A stretch of 64,000 bases of DNA from Micromonospora sp. C28SCA-DRY-2 (GTDB lineage: Bacteria > Actinomycetota > Actinomycetes > Mycobacteriales > Micromonosporaceae): contig NZ_JAUMKD010000001.1 in assembly GCF_030519475.1 (NCBI RefSeq), forward strand, positions 372,001 through 436,000. The letters run 5' to 3'. Position numbers and translations under genes: made by a program. Below are positions 11,109 to 20,448 of this stretch, piece after piece; positions within the stretch are counted from its first letter, which is position 1, and each line of letters begins with the position of its first letter. The notes under the pieces are model-generated. The model saw only the letters and a program-made list of their open reading frames with translations, did not search any database and was not told the origin of the DNA.

Positions 11109-12221
11109 ATGACCGATCCGGCCGTCGACGCGCTCCGGCCGGGGACCGCCCCGGCCACCCCGCCGGAGCGGGGTTCCACCCCCACCTCGTCCCCCGCCGG
11201 CCTGGACCTCGACCGGCTCGCCGGCTACCTCGCCGAGCACCGGCCGGAGCTGGCCACCGGCCCGCTGCGGGCCCGGCTGATCGCCGGCGGCAAGTCCAAC
11301 CTGACCTACCTGCTGCGCGCCGGGGAGCGCGAGGTCGTGCTGCGCCGCCCGCCGCTCGGGCACGTGCTGGCCACCGCGCACGACATGGGCCGCGAGTTCC
11401 GGGTGATCTCCGCGCTCGCCCCCACCGACGTGCCGGTGCCCGCGGCCCTGCTGCACTGCCCGGATCCGGACGTCATCGGCGCGCCGTTCTACCTGATGGA
11501 ACGGGTGCCCGGCGAGGTGTTCCGCACCCGCGCCCAGACCGACCCGCTCACCTCCGACCAGCGGCGGGAGCTGGCGATGGCGATGATGGACACCCTCGCC
11601 GCGCTGCACGCCGTCGAGCCCGCCTCGGTCGGGCTGGCCGACTTCGGCCGGCCGGACGGCTACCTCGCCCGGCAGGTGCGCCGCTGGGCCGGGCAGCTGG
11701 AACGCTCCCGCAGCCGGCCGTTGCCGGGCATCGAGGAGCTGCGCGACCTGCTCGCCGCCACCGCTCCCGAGGGCGCCAACGCGGGCCGGATCGTGCACGG
11801 CGACTACCGGCTGGACAACCTCCTCGCCACCGTCGACCCGGTGGCCGTCCGGGCGGTGCTGGACTGGGAGATGGCCACCCTCGGCGACCCGCTGGCCGAC
11901 CTCGGGCTGCTGCTGACCTACTGGGACGTGCTCGGCGGCAGCGAGACGGCGGCCGGCAACCCGGTTGCCGACGGGCTCGGCCCGCGCGCCGGCTTCCCCA
12001 CCGGCGACGAGCTGATCGAGCGCTACGCCGGCCGCGGCGACGTCGACGTCGGCCCGCTGCACTGGCACGTCGCGCTCGGTTGCTTCAAGCTCGCGGTGAT
12101 CTGCGAGGGCATCCACTACCGGCACACGCTGGGGCAGACCCTCGGCGAGGGCTTCGACCGGATCGGCGAGATGGTGGCACCGCTGGTCGCGCACGGGCTG
12201 ACCGCCGCCAGGGAGCGCTGA
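11109..12221 (+). CDS. Aminoglycoside phosphotransferase-like kinase (ACAD10/11-N type)
   Basis: This 370-residue protein has the APH/choline-kinase fold. Visible features are a nucleotide-binding N-lobe ([10 protein letters not shown] near residue 60), the catalytic loop HGDYRLDN (H230 to N237) and the metal-binding DWE segment about 20 residues later. This subfamily resembles the kinase domain of mammalian ACAD10/11, which phosphorylates 4-hydroxyacyl-CoA before dehydrogenase action. The next gene is an acyl-CoA dehydrogenase overlapping by one base (TGATG), so the bacterial pair mirrors the fused eukaryotic enzyme. A role in catabolism of 4-hydroxy acids is inferred from this context. It is not an antibiotic-resistance gene on the evidence here. 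Confidence 0.82.
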   Translation: MTDPAVDALRPGTAPATPPERGSTPTSSPAGLDLDRLAGYLAEHRPELATGPLRARLIAGGKSNLTYLLRAGEREVVLRRPPLGHVLATAHDMGREFRVISALAPTDVPVPAALLHCPDPDVIGAPFYLMERVPGEVFRTRAQTDPLTSDQRRELAMAMMDTLAALHAVEPASVGLADFGRPDGYLARQVRRWAGQLERSRSRPLPGIEELRDLLAATAPEGANAGRIVHGDYRLDNLLATVDPVAVRAVLDWEMATLGDPLADLGLLLTYWDVLGGSETAAGNPVADGLGPRAGFPTGDELIERYAGRGDVDVGPLHWHVALGCFKLAVICEGIHYRHTLGQTLGEGFDRIGEMVAPLVAHGLTAARER

Positions 12222-13444
12222 TGGACTTCGCGTACGACGCCCGCACCGAACAGCTGCGCGGCGAGCTGACCGCGTTCCTGACCGAGCACGTCTACCCGGC
12301 CGAGCCGGTGCACGCCGAGCAGGTGGCCGCCGCCGGCGACCCGTGGGCCCGGCCACCGGTGATGGCCGAGCTGAAGGCCGAGGCGCGCAAGCGCGGCCTG
12401 TGGAACCTCTTCCTGCCCGACCCGCGCTACGGCGCCGGGCTGACCAACCTCCAGTACGCCCCGCTCGCCGAGCTGACCGGGCGCAGCCCGCACCTGGCGC
12501 CGGAGGCGGTCAACTGCGCCGCGCCGGACACCGGCAACATGGAGCTGCTCGCCGAGTTCGGCTCGGAGGCGCAGCGCAAGCGCTGGCTGGAGCCGCTGCT
12601 CGAGGGCGAGATCCGGTCGGCGTTCTGCATGACCGAGCCGGAGGTGGCCTCCTCCGACGCCACCAACATCGCCACCCGGATCACCCGCGACGGCGACCAC
12701 TACGTGATCAACGGTCGCAAGTGGTGGTCGTCCGGGGCGATGGACCCGCGCTGCGAGGTCTTCATCGTGATGGGCAAGACCGACCCGGGCGCGGACCGCC
12801 ACCGGCAGCAGAGCATGGTGCTGGTCCCCCGGGACACCCCGGGGGTCACGGTCCGCCGGGGCATGACCGTCTTCGGCTACAGCGACGCCCCGCACGGCGG
12901 GCACGCCGAGATCGACTTCGTCGACGTACGGGTGCCGGCGGAGAACCTGATCGGGGCGGAGGGGGCCGGGTTCGCCATCGCCCAGGCCCGGCTCGGCCCC
13001 GGCCGCATCCACCACTGCATGCGGCTGGTCGGGATGGCCGAACGGGCCCTGGAACTGCTCTGCCGGCGGGCCGGCGAGCGGGTCGCGTTCGGCCGGCCGC
13101 TGGCCGAGCAGGGCGTGGTGCGGGAGTGGATCGCCGAGTCCCGGGTGCGCATCGAGCAGGCCCGGCTGCTGGTGCTCAAGACCGCCTGGCTGATGGACAC
13201 GGTCGGCAACAAGGGCGCGCACACCGAGATCCAGGCCATCAAGATCGCCACGCCGGCGATGGCCGAGTGGGTGATCGACAAGGCGATCCAGGCGCACGGC
13301 GGCGCCGGCGTCAGCCAGGACACCCCGCTGGCCGCGCTCTGGGCCCAGGCCCGCACGCTGCGCCTCGCCGACGGCCCCGACGAGGTCCACCGCGCCTCCC
13401 TGGCCCGCCGCGAACTCCGCCGCCACACCCCACCCCCCGCCTAA
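12221..13444 (+). CDS. Acyl-CoA dehydrogenase family protein (ACAD11-like)
   Basis: This 407-residue flavoprotein has the usual ACAD order: a helical N-domain, the FAD/substrate segment [15 protein letters not shown] near residues 142-156, a beta domain with KWWSSGA, and a C-terminal helical domain ending with [12 protein letters not shown]. The [12 protein letters not shown] signature and the overlap with the upstream kinase identify it as ACAD10/11-like. Together the pair would convert phosphorylated 4-hydroxyacyl-CoA towards beta-oxidation. The start at 12221 overlaps the upstream stop, implying translational coupling. It ends at TAA within a C-rich tract that precedes a palindrome. Confidence 0.9.
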   Translation: MDFAYDARTEQLRGELTAFLTEHVYPAEPVHAEQVAAAGDPWARPPVMAELKAEARKRGLWNLFLPDPRYGAGLTNLQYAPLAELTGRSPHLAPEAVNCAAPDTGNMELLAEFGSEAQRKRWLEPLLEGEIRSAFCMTEPEVASSDATNIATRITRDGDHYVINGRKWWSSGAMDPRCEVFIVMGKTDPGADRHRQQSMVLVPRDTPGVTVRRGMTVFGYSDAPHGGHAEIDFVDVRVPAENLIGAEGAGFAIAQARLGPGRIHHCMRLVGMAERALELLCRRAGERVAFGRPLAEQGVVREWIAESRVRIEQARLLVLKTAWLMDTVGNKGAHTEIQAIKIATPAMAEWVIDKAIQAHGGAGVSQDTPLAALWAQARTLRLADGPDEVHRASLARRELRRHTPPPA

Positions 13445-13464
13445 CCCCCTCCCCGGCCCTCAAG

Positions 13465-13529
13465 CCGGTGATCATGAAGGTGTTGCGCCCGACACCGGCG
13501 TGTCACGCCAACAACTTCATGGTCACCGG
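13465..13529. terminator. GATC-type palindrome at convergent gene ends
   Basis: The left arm begins CCGGTGATCATGAAGG at 13465. The right arm, 13506-13529, is its reverse complement with a few mismatches, several of which allow G-U pairs. It lies between the acyl-CoA dehydrogenase stop and the cebR-like stop, which converge. A C-rich tract (13420-13462) precedes it on the plus strand. Probable bidirectional terminator; its GTGATCATGA core recurs at 61301. Confidence 0.6.
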
Positions 13530-13545
13530 GGAGCAGGGTGGAGGG

Positions 13546-14592
13546 TCAGGCGGAGGCGCGTTCGACGAGTTGGGTGTCGAGGAGGATGTGGGGGGCGGGG
13601 ATCTCGTCGCCGCGGATCCGGGCGACCAGCAGCTGGGCCATCTGCCGGCCCATCTCCTCCACCGGCTGGAAGACCGTGGTCAGCGGCGGGTCGGCCTGCC
13701 GGGCCACCGGCGCGTCGTCGAAGCCCACCACCGCCACGTCCTCGGGCACCCGCCGGCCCGCCTCGCGCAGCGTCCGCAGCGCGCCGAACGCCATCAGGTC
13801 GGAGGCGACGAAGACCGCGTCCAGCTCGGGGCAGACCTCCAGCAGCCGCCGCATGCCGGCCGCCCCGCTCTCCTCGCTGAAGTCCCCGTACGCCACCAGG
13901 TCCGGGTTGACCCCGCCCCCGGCGGCCCGGACCGCCTCCGTGTAGCCGGTCAACCGGGCCAGGCCGGCGCCCATGTCCTGTGGGCCGGCGATGGTGGCGA
14001 TCCGCCGCCGCCCCCGGCCGGCGAGGTACTCCACGGCCCGGCGGGCGCCGCCGACGTTGTCCACGTCGACGTACCAGGCGGGCTGGGCGCCCGGTTGCAG
14101 CATCCGGGCCGGGCGGCCGCCCAGCACGGTGGGCAGGTCGCGCTCCTCCAGCAGGGTGGGCAACGGGTCGGCGTCGTGCAGCGACAGCAGCAGCACCCCG
14201 TCGACGTGCTGGTTGGTCAGGTGGTGCTCGACCCGCTCCCGCTCCACCGGGGACTGCGCCATGGCCAGCCAGAGCTGCATCGGCGTCTCCAGCAGCGCGG
14301 AGCTGATGCCACGGACGATGCCGGCGAAGAACGGCTCGGTGAAGACCCGGTCACCGGATTCGGAGACCACCAGCGCGACCGAGTCGGTGCGCTGGGTGAC
14401 CAGGGCGCGGGCGGCCCGGTTCGGCACGTACCCCAGCTCGGCGATGGCCTGCTGCACCGCGGCCCGGGCCTCCGGGCTGACCTGGGGCGAGCCGTTGACC
14501 ACGCGGGACACCGTCCCGCGGCCGACGCCGGCGCGGGCGGCGACGGCGTCGAGGGTCGGGCGGCCGAGCGACCGGGTGCGCTGCGTTGTCAT
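13546..14592 (-). CDS. cebR: LacI-family repressor, CebR-like cellobiose regulator
   Basis: This 348-residue regulator has a LacI N-terminal helix-turn-helix (about residues 11-60, with VGRGTVSRVVNGS) and a periplasmic-binding-protein-like sensor domain. It is the last gene of the cebE-cebF-cebG-bglC locus, which matches the cellobiose/cellotriose regulon of Streptomyces. Boxes matching the CebR operator precede cebE and the GH9 cellulase, so I assign CebR. It would repress these genes and release DNA when cellobiose or cellotriose binds. The ATG at 14592 has GGAGGAG six bases upstream. A stable hairpin ends 19 bases upstream of the ATG and may limit read-through from bglC. Confidence 0.88.
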   Translation of the reverse strand: MTTQRTRSLGRPTLDAVAARAGVGRGTVSRVVNGSPQVSPEARAAVQQAIAELGYVPNRAARALVTQRTDSVALVVSESGDRVFTEPFFAGIVRGISSALLETPMQLWLAMAQSPVERERVEHHLTNQHVDGVLLLSLHDADPLPTLLEERDLPTVLGGRPARMLQPGAQPAWYVDVDNVGGARRAVEYLAGRGRRRIATIAGPQDMGAGLARLTGYTEAVRAAGGGVNPDLVAYGDFSEESGAAGMRRLLEVCPELDAVFVASDLMAFGALRTLREAGRRVPEDVAVVGFDDAPVARQADPPLTTVFQPVEEMGRQMAQLLVARIRGDEIPAPHILLDTQLVERASA

Positions 14593-14611
14593 GGTCTGCT
14601 CCTCCGACGTC

Positions 14612-14656
14612 GGGCGGACCCGGCGCACCTCGCGGGAGGTGGCGCCGGGACCGCCC
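14612..14656 (-). terminator. Intercistronic hairpin between bglC and cebR
   Basis: Arms 14612-14631 and 14636-14656 pair over about 20 bp with one mismatch and one bulged base around the loop GCGG. It lies in the 82-base gap between the bglC stop and the cebR ATG. It could be a partial terminator that lowers cebR expression relative to the transport genes, or a processing site. Confidence 0.6.
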
Positions 14657-14674
14657 GGTGCTGGCTGGTCCTCG

Positions 14675-16108
14675 CTATTGTGCGGCCAGACCGTTGCGTC
14701 GGATCACCTCGGCGTACCACCTGGCGCTGGACTTGGGGATGCGGGCCTGGCTGTCGTAGTCGACGTAGATCATGCCGAACCGCTTGGTGTAGCCCCAGGC
14801 CCACTCGAAATTATCCATCAGCGACCAGGCGAAGTAGCCGCGCAGGGGCACCCCGGCGCTGATCGCCTCGTGCGCGGCGCGCAGGTGGGCGTCGAAGTAG
14901 GCGAGCCGCTCGGTGTCGTCGACCCGCCCGTCGACCACCGCGTCGACGAACGCCGAGCCGTTCTCGGTGACGTAGAGCGGCAGGTCGGTGTACTCCTCGT
15001 GCACCCGGCGCAGCGTCTCCACCAGGCCTGGCGCGTCGATCTCCCAGTCCATGTCGGTCACCGGCACACCCCGGGTGACGAACCGGACGTCCTCGCTCCC
15101 CGGCCAGCAGGACGGCGACCGCCAGTACTTCTCCGGCGCCACCCCGTCGACCGGCGCGGCCACCACGTGCCGGCTGTAGTAGTTGACCCCGACCAGGTCG
15201 AGCGGGCTGGAGATCACCGCCAGGTCGCCGTCGCGCAGGTGCCCGAAGTCGGTGACCGTGGACAGGTCGGCGAGGAGGTCGGCCGGGTACGACCCGCGCA
15301 GCAGCGGGTCCAGGAAGAACCGGTTGGCCAACCCGTCGATCCGCCGCGCGGCGTCGGCGTCGGCGGGCGAGTCGCTGGCCGGGGTGACCGGGTAGAGGTT
15401 GACGGTCACCCCCACCTCGGCCGACGGCCGGGCCGCGCGCAGCGCCTGCACGGCGAGGCCGTGGCCGAGCATCAGGTGGTGCCCGGCCCGGACCGCGTCC
15501 GCCCCGTTGGAGCGGCCCGGGGCGTGCACGCCGGAGCCGTAGCCGAGGAACGCCGAGCACCACGGCTCGTTCAGCGTGGTCCAGTAGCGCACCCGGTCGC
15601 CGAGGGCGTCGGCGACCAGCCGGGTGTAGTCGGCGAACCGGCCCGCGGTGTCCCGGGCCGGCCAGCCGCCGGCGTCCTCCAGCGGCTGCGGCAGGTCCCA
15701 GTGGTAGAGGGTGAGCCACGGCTCGATGCCGTGCGCCAGCAGCCGGTCGACCAGCCGCTGGTAGAAGTCCAGCCCCTCGGCGTTGGCCGGGCCGGACCCG
15801 CCGGGCTGCACCCGCGACCAGGAGACCGAGAACCGGTACGACTTCAGCCCCAGCTCGGCCATCAGCGCGATGTCGGCGTCGAGCCGATGGTAGTGGTCGC
15901 AGGCCACGTCACCGGTGTGCCCGGCGACCACCCGCCCCGGCGTGTGGCTGAAGGTGTCCCAAATCGACGGGGTCCGGCCGCCCTCGGCCGCCGCGCCCTC
16001 GATCTGGTACGCCGCGGTGGCGGCGCCCCAGAGGAAGCCGGGCGGGAAGGTCAGCGGCGGGCGCTCGTCGAGCACGCCGAGGGCGGGTGGGGTGGCGGGG
16101 TTGCTCAC
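14675..16108 (-). CDS. bglC: GH1 beta-glucosidase, probably intracellular
   Basis: This 477-residue enzyme lacks a signal peptide and has the full GH1 layout. The acid/base Glu is in TLNEP (E181) and the nucleophile Glu is in YVTENG (E382). The N-terminal [15 protein letters not shown] segment is typical of the family. It would hydrolyse cellobiose imported by CebEFG to glucose in the cytoplasm. The GTG at 16108 overlaps the cebG stop in the sequence GTGA, indicating translational coupling. The gene order cebE-cebF-cebG-bglC is that of the Streptomyces cellobiose operon. Confidence 0.93.
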   Translation of the reverse strand: MSNPATPPALGVLDERPPLTFPPGFLWGAATAAYQIEGAAAEGGRTPSIWDTFSHTPGRVVAGHTGDVACDHYHRLDADIALMAELGLKSYRFSVSWSRVQPGGSGPANAEGLDFYQRLVDRLLAHGIEPWLTLYHWDLPQPLEDAGGWPARDTAGRFADYTRLVADALGDRVRYWTTLNEPWCSAFLGYGSGVHAPGRSNGADAVRAGHHLMLGHGLAVQALRAARPSAEVGVTVNLYPVTPASDSPADADAARRIDGLANRFFLDPLLRGSYPADLLADLSTVTDFGHLRDGDLAVISSPLDLVGVNYYSRHVVAAPVDGVAPEKYWRSPSCWPGSEDVRFVTRGVPVTDMDWEIDAPGLVETLRRVHEEYTDLPLYVTENGSAFVDAVVDGRVDDTERLAYFDAHLRAAHEAISAGVPLRGYFAWSLMDNFEWAWGYTKRFGMIYVDYDSQARIPKSSARWYAEVIRRNGLAAQ

Positions 16109-17013
16109 GACTTGACGGCGCCTTCCATGATGCCGCCGATGATCTGGCGGCCGAAGATGATGAACACGATCAGCAGCGGCAGGGTAGCCAGCGCGGTGCC
16201 GGCGAACAGGGCCACGTAGTCCGTCTGGTACGGCCCGGACGAGAGGATCTTCAGGGAGTACTGCACCGTCGGGGTGTCCGGGGTGAGCACGATGAACGGC
16301 CAGAGGAACTCGTTCCAGGTCTGCATGAAGGTCAGCAGTCCGAGCACCGCCGCCGCCGGCCGCAGCCCGGGCAGCACCACGTTCCAGTAGATCCGCCAGG
16401 TGGAACAGCCGTCGAGCCGGGCCGCCTCGATCAACTCGTCGCTGATCGCGGACATCGCGTACTGGCGCATCATGAACACCCCGAAGCCCTGCACCAGGAA
16501 CGGCACGATGACCGCCTGCAGGGTGCCGGTCCACTCCAGCTCGACCATCATCATGTAGAGCGGGATGACGCCGAGCTGGGTCGGCACCATCATGGTCAGG
16601 ATGATGACCAGCAGCAGCGCGTTGCTGCCCCGGAACTTGAGCTTGGCGAAGGCGAAGCCCGCCAGGCTGGAGAAGAAGATCACCGAGATGGTGACCACGC
16701 TCGACACCACCGCCGAGTTGACCAGACCGTAGACGAACGCGGCGTCCTCGTTGGCCAGCATCCGGTCGATGTTGGTGAACAGCTGGTCACCCGGGACCGG
16801 CGGCATCTCGTAGACCGCGCTGTTGTCCCGCGAGGCGATGATGAACGACCAGATGATCGGGAAGACCGAGAGCACCGAGCCCATGATCAGCGCGAGGTAG
16901 GTCAGCGGGCTGGCCTGCCAGAGCTGAGCGCCGGGCACCCGGCCGCGCCGGCGGCGCGGCGGGGCCGGTGTGGGCGGGGCCACCGACCGGGGAAGGGTCT
17001 GCGCGGTGGTCAC
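16105..17013 (-). CDS. cebG: Cellobiose ABC transporter permease CebG
   Basis: This 302-residue membrane protein is of the MalG type, with an N-terminal basic cytoplasmic tail, about six membrane helices, and the EAA loop [20 protein letters not shown] that contacts the ATPase. It pairs with CebF to form the inner-membrane channel of the CebEFG cellobiose/cellotriose importer. The GTG at 17013 overlaps the cebF stop by four bases (GTGA) and has GGGGGAG upstream. No ATPase gene lies in this locus. In Streptomyces the shared ATPase MsiK is encoded elsewhere, and the same is likely here. Confidence 0.92.
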   Translation of the reverse strand: MTTAQTLPRSVAPPTPAPPRRRRGRVPGAQLWQASPLTYLALIMGSVLSVFPIIWSFIIASRDNSAVYEMPPVPGDQLFTNIDRMLANEDAAFVYGLVNSAVVSSVVTISVIFFSSLAGFAFAKLKFRGSNALLLVIILTMMVPTQLGVIPLYMMMVELEWTGTLQAVIVPFLVQGFGVFMMRQYAMSAISDELIEAARLDGCSTWRIYWNVVLPGLRPAAAVLGLLTFMQTWNEFLWPFIVLTPDTPTVQYSLKILSSGPYQTDYVALFAGTALATLPLLIVFIIFGRQIIGGIMEGAVKS

Positions 17014-17993
17014 TTCTTCTCCCCCTTCACCGAACGGCGTACCAGCGCGAAGTTGATCAGCGCGAAGATGATGATCATCATGAAGAGCAGCCAGGACATC
17101 GCCGAGCCGTACCCGTACTCGGCGTTGCCGGTGAAGGTCTGCTCGTAGATGTACATGGCCAGGGTCTGGAACTGGTGGTCGGCGCCACCGCGGACCAGAC
17201 CGAACCCGTACATCAGGGGCTCGGTGAAGATCTGGAAGCCACCGATGGTGGAGATGACGACCGTGAAGAGGATCGTCGGCCGGATCAGCGGCACGGTGAT
17301 CGTCCAGAACTGCCGCCAGGCCGAGGCGCCGTCCAGCGCGGCCGACTCGTACAGGTCCTTCGGGATGGCCTGCATGGCGCCGAGGTAGATCAGCGCGTTG
17401 TAGCCGGTCCACCGCCAGTCGACCATGAACGAGATCGCGAACCAGGAGGCGTAGCGGTTGTCCCGCCAGGCGATCGGGTCGAAGCCCACGGTGCCGAGCA
17501 GCCAGTTGATCAGGCCGTACCGGTCGGCGAAGATCAGCGCGAAGATGATCCCGACCGCCGCCACCGAGGTGATGTTGGGGATGAGGATGCCCATCCGCAG
17601 CACGGTGCGGGCCCGCATCTGCCGGTTCAGCAGGTTGGCGAGGAGCAACGCCACGACGAGCTGCGGCACGGTGCTGAGGACGAAGATGCCGACGGTGTTG
17701 TAGGCCGCGTTCCAGAACTGGGCGTCCGCCATCAGGACGCGGTAGTTCTCCAGTCCCGCGAACTCCTTGGTGCCGCTGAGCAGCTCGTAGTCGAAGAGCG
17801 AGACGTAGACGGTGTAGAGGACCGGGAAGAGGCCGAAGACCCCGAAGAGGACGAAGAACGGAGCGATGTAGAGGTACGGGGAGTACTTGATGTCCCACCG
17901 GCCGAATCGGTACGACGGGCGCCGGTGTTGCGGGACGGACGAGGGCGGGGAGGCGGCAGCCGATGGCGGCACCGCGCCGACGGTGGAACTCAT
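17010..17993 (-). CDS. cebF: Cellobiose ABC transporter permease CebF
   Basis: This 327-residue MalF-like permease has a Ser/Pro-rich N-terminal tail (about residues 1-35), then about six hydrophobic helices. Its EAA-type loop carries the variant ESAALDGASAWRQFWTITVP. It forms the transport channel with CebG. The ATG at 17993 is chosen because GGAAGGA lies about eight bases upstream and because upstream in-frame codons cross a hairpin in the cebE-cebF gap. Its stop overlaps the cebG start, so CebF and CebG are probably made in equal amounts. Confidence 0.92.
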   Translation of the reverse strand: MSSTVGAVPPSAAASPPSSVPQHRRPSYRFGRWDIKYSPYLYIAPFFVLFGVFGLFPVLYTVYVSLFDYELLSGTKEFAGLENYRVLMADAQFWNAAYNTVGIFVLSTVPQLVVALLLANLLNRQMRARTVLRMGILIPNITSVAAVGIIFALIFADRYGLINWLLGTVGFDPIAWRDNRYASWFAISFMVDWRWTGYNALIYLGAMQAIPKDLYESAALDGASAWRQFWTITVPLIRPTILFTVVISTIGGFQIFTEPLMYGFGLVRGGADHQFQTLAMYIYEQTFTGNAEYGYGSAMSWLLFMMIIIFALINFALVRRSVKGEKK

Positions 17994-18092
17994 TGCGGGG
18001 TCCTTCCGGAAGATGGGCTTGGTGACCTCGGCGCAGGTCGCCGTTCGGCGTCCAGGGTCGGCGCCCACACCCGGGCTGCGTGGAAAGCGCCG

Positions 18093-18125
18093 CCGGTCCG
18101 CGGGCTCCTGAGGCCCGCGGACCGG
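18093..18125 (-). terminator. Hairpin attenuator between cebE and cebF
   Basis: Arms 18093-18105 (CCGGTCCGCGGGC) and 18113-18125 are perfect reverse complements with a 7-base loop, placed just after the cebE stop. Partial termination or mRNA stabilisation here would give more binding protein than permease, a common arrangement in sugar ABC operons. Confidence 0.7.
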
Positions 18126-18141
18126 GCAGGTCACCGGCGAC

Positions 18142-19452
18142 TCAGCTGGCCGCCTTCTTGGCCTCGTCCATCGCCTTCTTCCAGGCGGCGTCCGAACTGA
18201 GCCGGCCGCGCTCGGCCGCCTGCATCTGCGGCTCGACGATGGTCTCCCAGATCTGCTGGTGCTTGGCGCCGAGGAAGACCGGCTTCATGTTCTTGACGCT
18301 CTCCCCGAAGATCTTGCCGGTGGGCGCGCCGCTGAAGTACTCGCTGGTCTTGTCCTTGAACGCCGGGTCCTCGAGGCCGGCGATGTCCGACGGCATGGCG
18401 CCCGCCTCCTTGAACGCGGCCAGGTGCCCCTCCTTGCTGGTCAGGTACTTGGCCAGCAGGTACGCCTCCTTCGGGTGCTTGGTCTGGGCCGGAACGGCCA
18501 GGTACGAGCCGCCCCAGTTGCCACCCCCGCCGGGGATCCGGGCGATGTCCCACTTGCCGGCGTTCGCCGGGCCGGAGCGCTGGGCGATGACGCCCTCGGT
18601 CATCCAGGCCGGGCAGGGCAGGGTGGCGAAGGCCGAGTTCTTGAAGGCGGCGTCCCAGTCGGCGCTCCACCGCTGTGCCTTGGCGGTGAGGCCGTCGGCG
18701 GCCATCTGCAGACCCATGTCCCAGGTCTGCTTGACCACCGGGTTGGTGTCACCGATGAACTTGTTGTCCTTGTCGAAGAAGAACGTCTCGGAGTTCTGCA
18801 TGACGTGCGGCTGCATCAGGCTGGTGGCGCTGTCCAGCCAGGCCGCCTTGACCTTGCCGCTGGCCTTGAACTCCTTGCCCAGCGCGATGTAGTCCTGCCA
18901 GGTGCTCATCCGCTGGGAGACCTCTTCGCGGTCGGTGGGCAGGCCCGCCTGCTGGAAGAGGTCCTTGCGGTAGCACATGGCCAGACCGCCGACGTCGGTG
19001 CCGAGCCCGATCAGCTTCTTGCCGTCCGGCGTCAGGGCGTTGTTCCACTTCCACTCCGGGAAGTTGGCCTTCAGCTCACCGGCGCCCAGGTCGAGCAGGT
19101 TGGTGAACTTGTCGTGGTTCTGGACGTACCCGAGCAGGACGCCCTCCTCCAGACCGACCACGTCGCCGGCCCCGCTGCCCGCGGCGAGCCACTGCACCAG
19201 CTTCGGCTGGAAGTCGCGCAGCTCGCCCATCTTCTGGTGCTCGACCTTGATGTTCGGGTTGGCCGCCTCGAAGTCCTTGATGGCCTGGTCGTAGCCGAAG
19301 TTCTGGAAGGTCTGCAGGACCAGCTTGACCTGCCCGCCCTCGCCGCTTGCCTCGTCGTCGTTCTTCTTGCTGCACGCCGTGCCGCCAAGGGCCACGCCCA
19401 CGGCGAGCGCGGCGACCGCGACAGTGCGGAACCGGCGCCCGATGACGCTCAT
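18142..19452 (-). CDS. cebE: Cellobiose-binding lipoprotein CebE
   Basis: This 436-residue extracytoplasmic solute-binding protein has a type II signal peptide with lipobox LGGTAC (Cys27), followed by a charged linker and a family-1 sugar-binding fold. It is the first gene of the minus-strand cebE-cebF-cebG-bglC operon. It would capture cellobiose and cellotriose released by the GH9 cellulase. The ATG at 19452 has AGAGGGG upstream. Two CebR-type boxes lie 142-208 bases upstream of the start codon. Assignment to cellobiose rests on the neighbouring bglC, cebR and operators. Confidence 0.92.
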   Translation of the reverse strand: MSVIGRRFRTVAVAALAVGVALGGTACSKKNDDEASGEGGQVKLVLQTFQNFGYDQAIKDFEAANPNIKVEHQKMGELRDFQPKLVQWLAAGSGAGDVVGLEEGVLLGYVQNHDKFTNLLDLGAGELKANFPEWKWNNALTPDGKKLIGLGTDVGGLAMCYRKDLFQQAGLPTDREEVSQRMSTWQDYIALGKEFKASGKVKAAWLDSATSLMQPHVMQNSETFFFDKDNKFIGDTNPVVKQTWDMGLQMAADGLTAKAQRWSADWDAAFKNSAFATLPCPAWMTEGVIAQRSGPANAGKWDIARIPGGGGNWGGSYLAVPAQTKHPKEAYLLAKYLTSKEGHLAAFKEAGAMPSDIAGLEDPAFKDKTSEYFSGAPTGKIFGESVKNMKPVFLGAKHQQIWETIVEPQMQAAERGRLSSDAAWKKAMDEAKKAAS

Positions 19453-19593
19453 CCCTGACCCCTCTCAGGTGGTGCTTCGTGTGGTGGTTGCGGATGCCTG
19501 ACGCTGCTTCGTCGGTGGTGGCTTCCGGAGGTGTTCCAGGCTCGTGTGAGGTCCGCCCGCCGCCGAGCCGGGCGACGAGCGGGTACGCCCCGT

Positions 19594-19607
19594 CGGGAGC
19601 GCTCCCA
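19594..19607. promoter_or_regulatory. CebR-type operator 1 upstream of cebE
   Basis: CGGGAGCGCTCCCA matches 13 of 14 positions of the CebR consensus palindrome and is identical to the box before the GH9 cellulase. It is 142 bases upstream of the cebE ATG. Confidence 0.88.
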
Positions 19608-19646
19608 TGAGATTGCTGGGGTGTGTCGAGGGTGTCAATAGGTCGA

Positions 19647-19660
19647 TGGGAGCGTTCCCA
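19647..19660. promoter_or_regulatory. CebR-type operator 2 upstream of cebE
   Basis: TGGGAGCGTTCCCA matches 13 of 14 consensus positions. Its centre is 53 bases from that of operator 1, about five helical turns, so two repressors could bind the same face of DNA and interact. Confidence 0.85.
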
Positions 19661-19751
19661 GATCGTTACCGCGTCGGATGCCGCGGGCCCGACCGGCGGG
19701 AGAGCAGGAGGGGCCGCGGCTCAGCGGAAGCGGGGCGGCAGGTGGCCGGCG

Positions 19752-20297
19752 TCAGCAGAAGCGGCGCAGCAGGGTGTCGGCCCGACCCGGGTCGAAGGCG
19801 GCCGGGTCGAAGCGCTCGCCCACCCACTCCCGCATCGACCGGTGCTCGGGGTGGCGCGGGTCGGCCAGCGCGGCCAGCAGGGCGTGGTAGCCGACCGGGC
19901 CGCCGATGTCCTCCGGCGGGCAGGCCCGCGCGCCGTCCAGGCAGGACGGATAGCGCAGCTCCGGGTCGGCGGTCACCGCGTCCTCCACCACCAGGTCGTG
20001 TTCCCACCAGTCACCGAAGTCGTAGGTGTAGTGGAACCGGCTGCCCTTGCCCACCACCGCGTCGAGGCGGACGTCCAGCTCGTCGGTGAGGGCCAGCTCG
20101 CCGTCCGGGTCGGGCTCACCGTACTGGCGGCCGTCGATCTCGAAGGAGTGCAGGTGGCAGTCGCGCCAACCCATCCCGTGCTGCACCACCCGGTGCAACC
20201 GGTCGAGGGTGTAACCACCGGGGACCAGCACCCGGCGCCAGACCGTCGGCCGGACCCCGGCCAGGGAAATCTTCAGCTGGAAGATCTGACGCGGCAT
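19752..20297 (-). CDS. Plasmid pRiA4b ORF-3 family protein
   Basis: This 181-residue protein matches the pRiA4b ORF-3/IS1096 TnpR-like family by its opening (FQLKISLAGVRPTVWRRVLV), an LHRVVQHGMGW segment, HLHSFEIDG, and YTYDFGDWWEHDL. Members are widespread in actinobacterial chromosomes and have no established function. They are named after a plasmid ORF and an IS passenger gene, but no transposase or terminal repeats are present here. The ATG at 20297 is preferred because the conserved sequence begins almost at once. It is probably a stand-alone gene. Confidence 0.82.
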   Translation of the reverse strand: MPRQIFQLKISLAGVRPTVWRRVLVPGGYTLDRLHRVVQHGMGWRDCHLHSFEIDGRQYGEPDPDGELALTDELDVRLDAVVGKGSRFHYTYDFGDWWEHDLVVEDAVTADPELRYPSCLDGARACPPEDIGGPVGYHALLAALADPRHPEHRSMREWVGERFDPAAFDPGRADTLLRRFC

Positions 20298-20448
20298 GCT
20301 GTTCCATCCTCCCTCGGCTTAGGCTTGCCAGCATGATCTGCCGAGCGTGCCGGGCGAGGCGGCACGACGACTGTCCGGGCCGGAACTGGTGCGACTGCCA
20401 GCACCGTACCCCCCGGCCGACCCCTCCGGTCACCGGTCCGGCCAGCGA

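Larger units (their letters stand above)
19453..19751. other. cebE upstream regulatory region
   Basis: The 299 bases between the cebE start and the 3' end of the next minus-strand gene hold the two CebR boxes and the presumed cebE promoter. No coding frame is supported. The distance from boxes to the ATG implies a 5' untranslated leader of perhaps 100 bases or more, if the promoter overlaps the boxes. Confidence 0.6.

Noticed and set aside
11109..12221. Aminoglycoside resistance kinase
   Set aside because: Although it has the APH fold, the one-base overlap with an ACAD10/11-like dehydrogenase and the subfamily pattern indicate acyl metabolism.
19752..20297. IS1096-related mobile element, from the TnpR-like family name
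   Set aside because: Only the pRiA4b ORF-3-type protein is present. No transposase, terminal inverted repeats or target duplications are visible.
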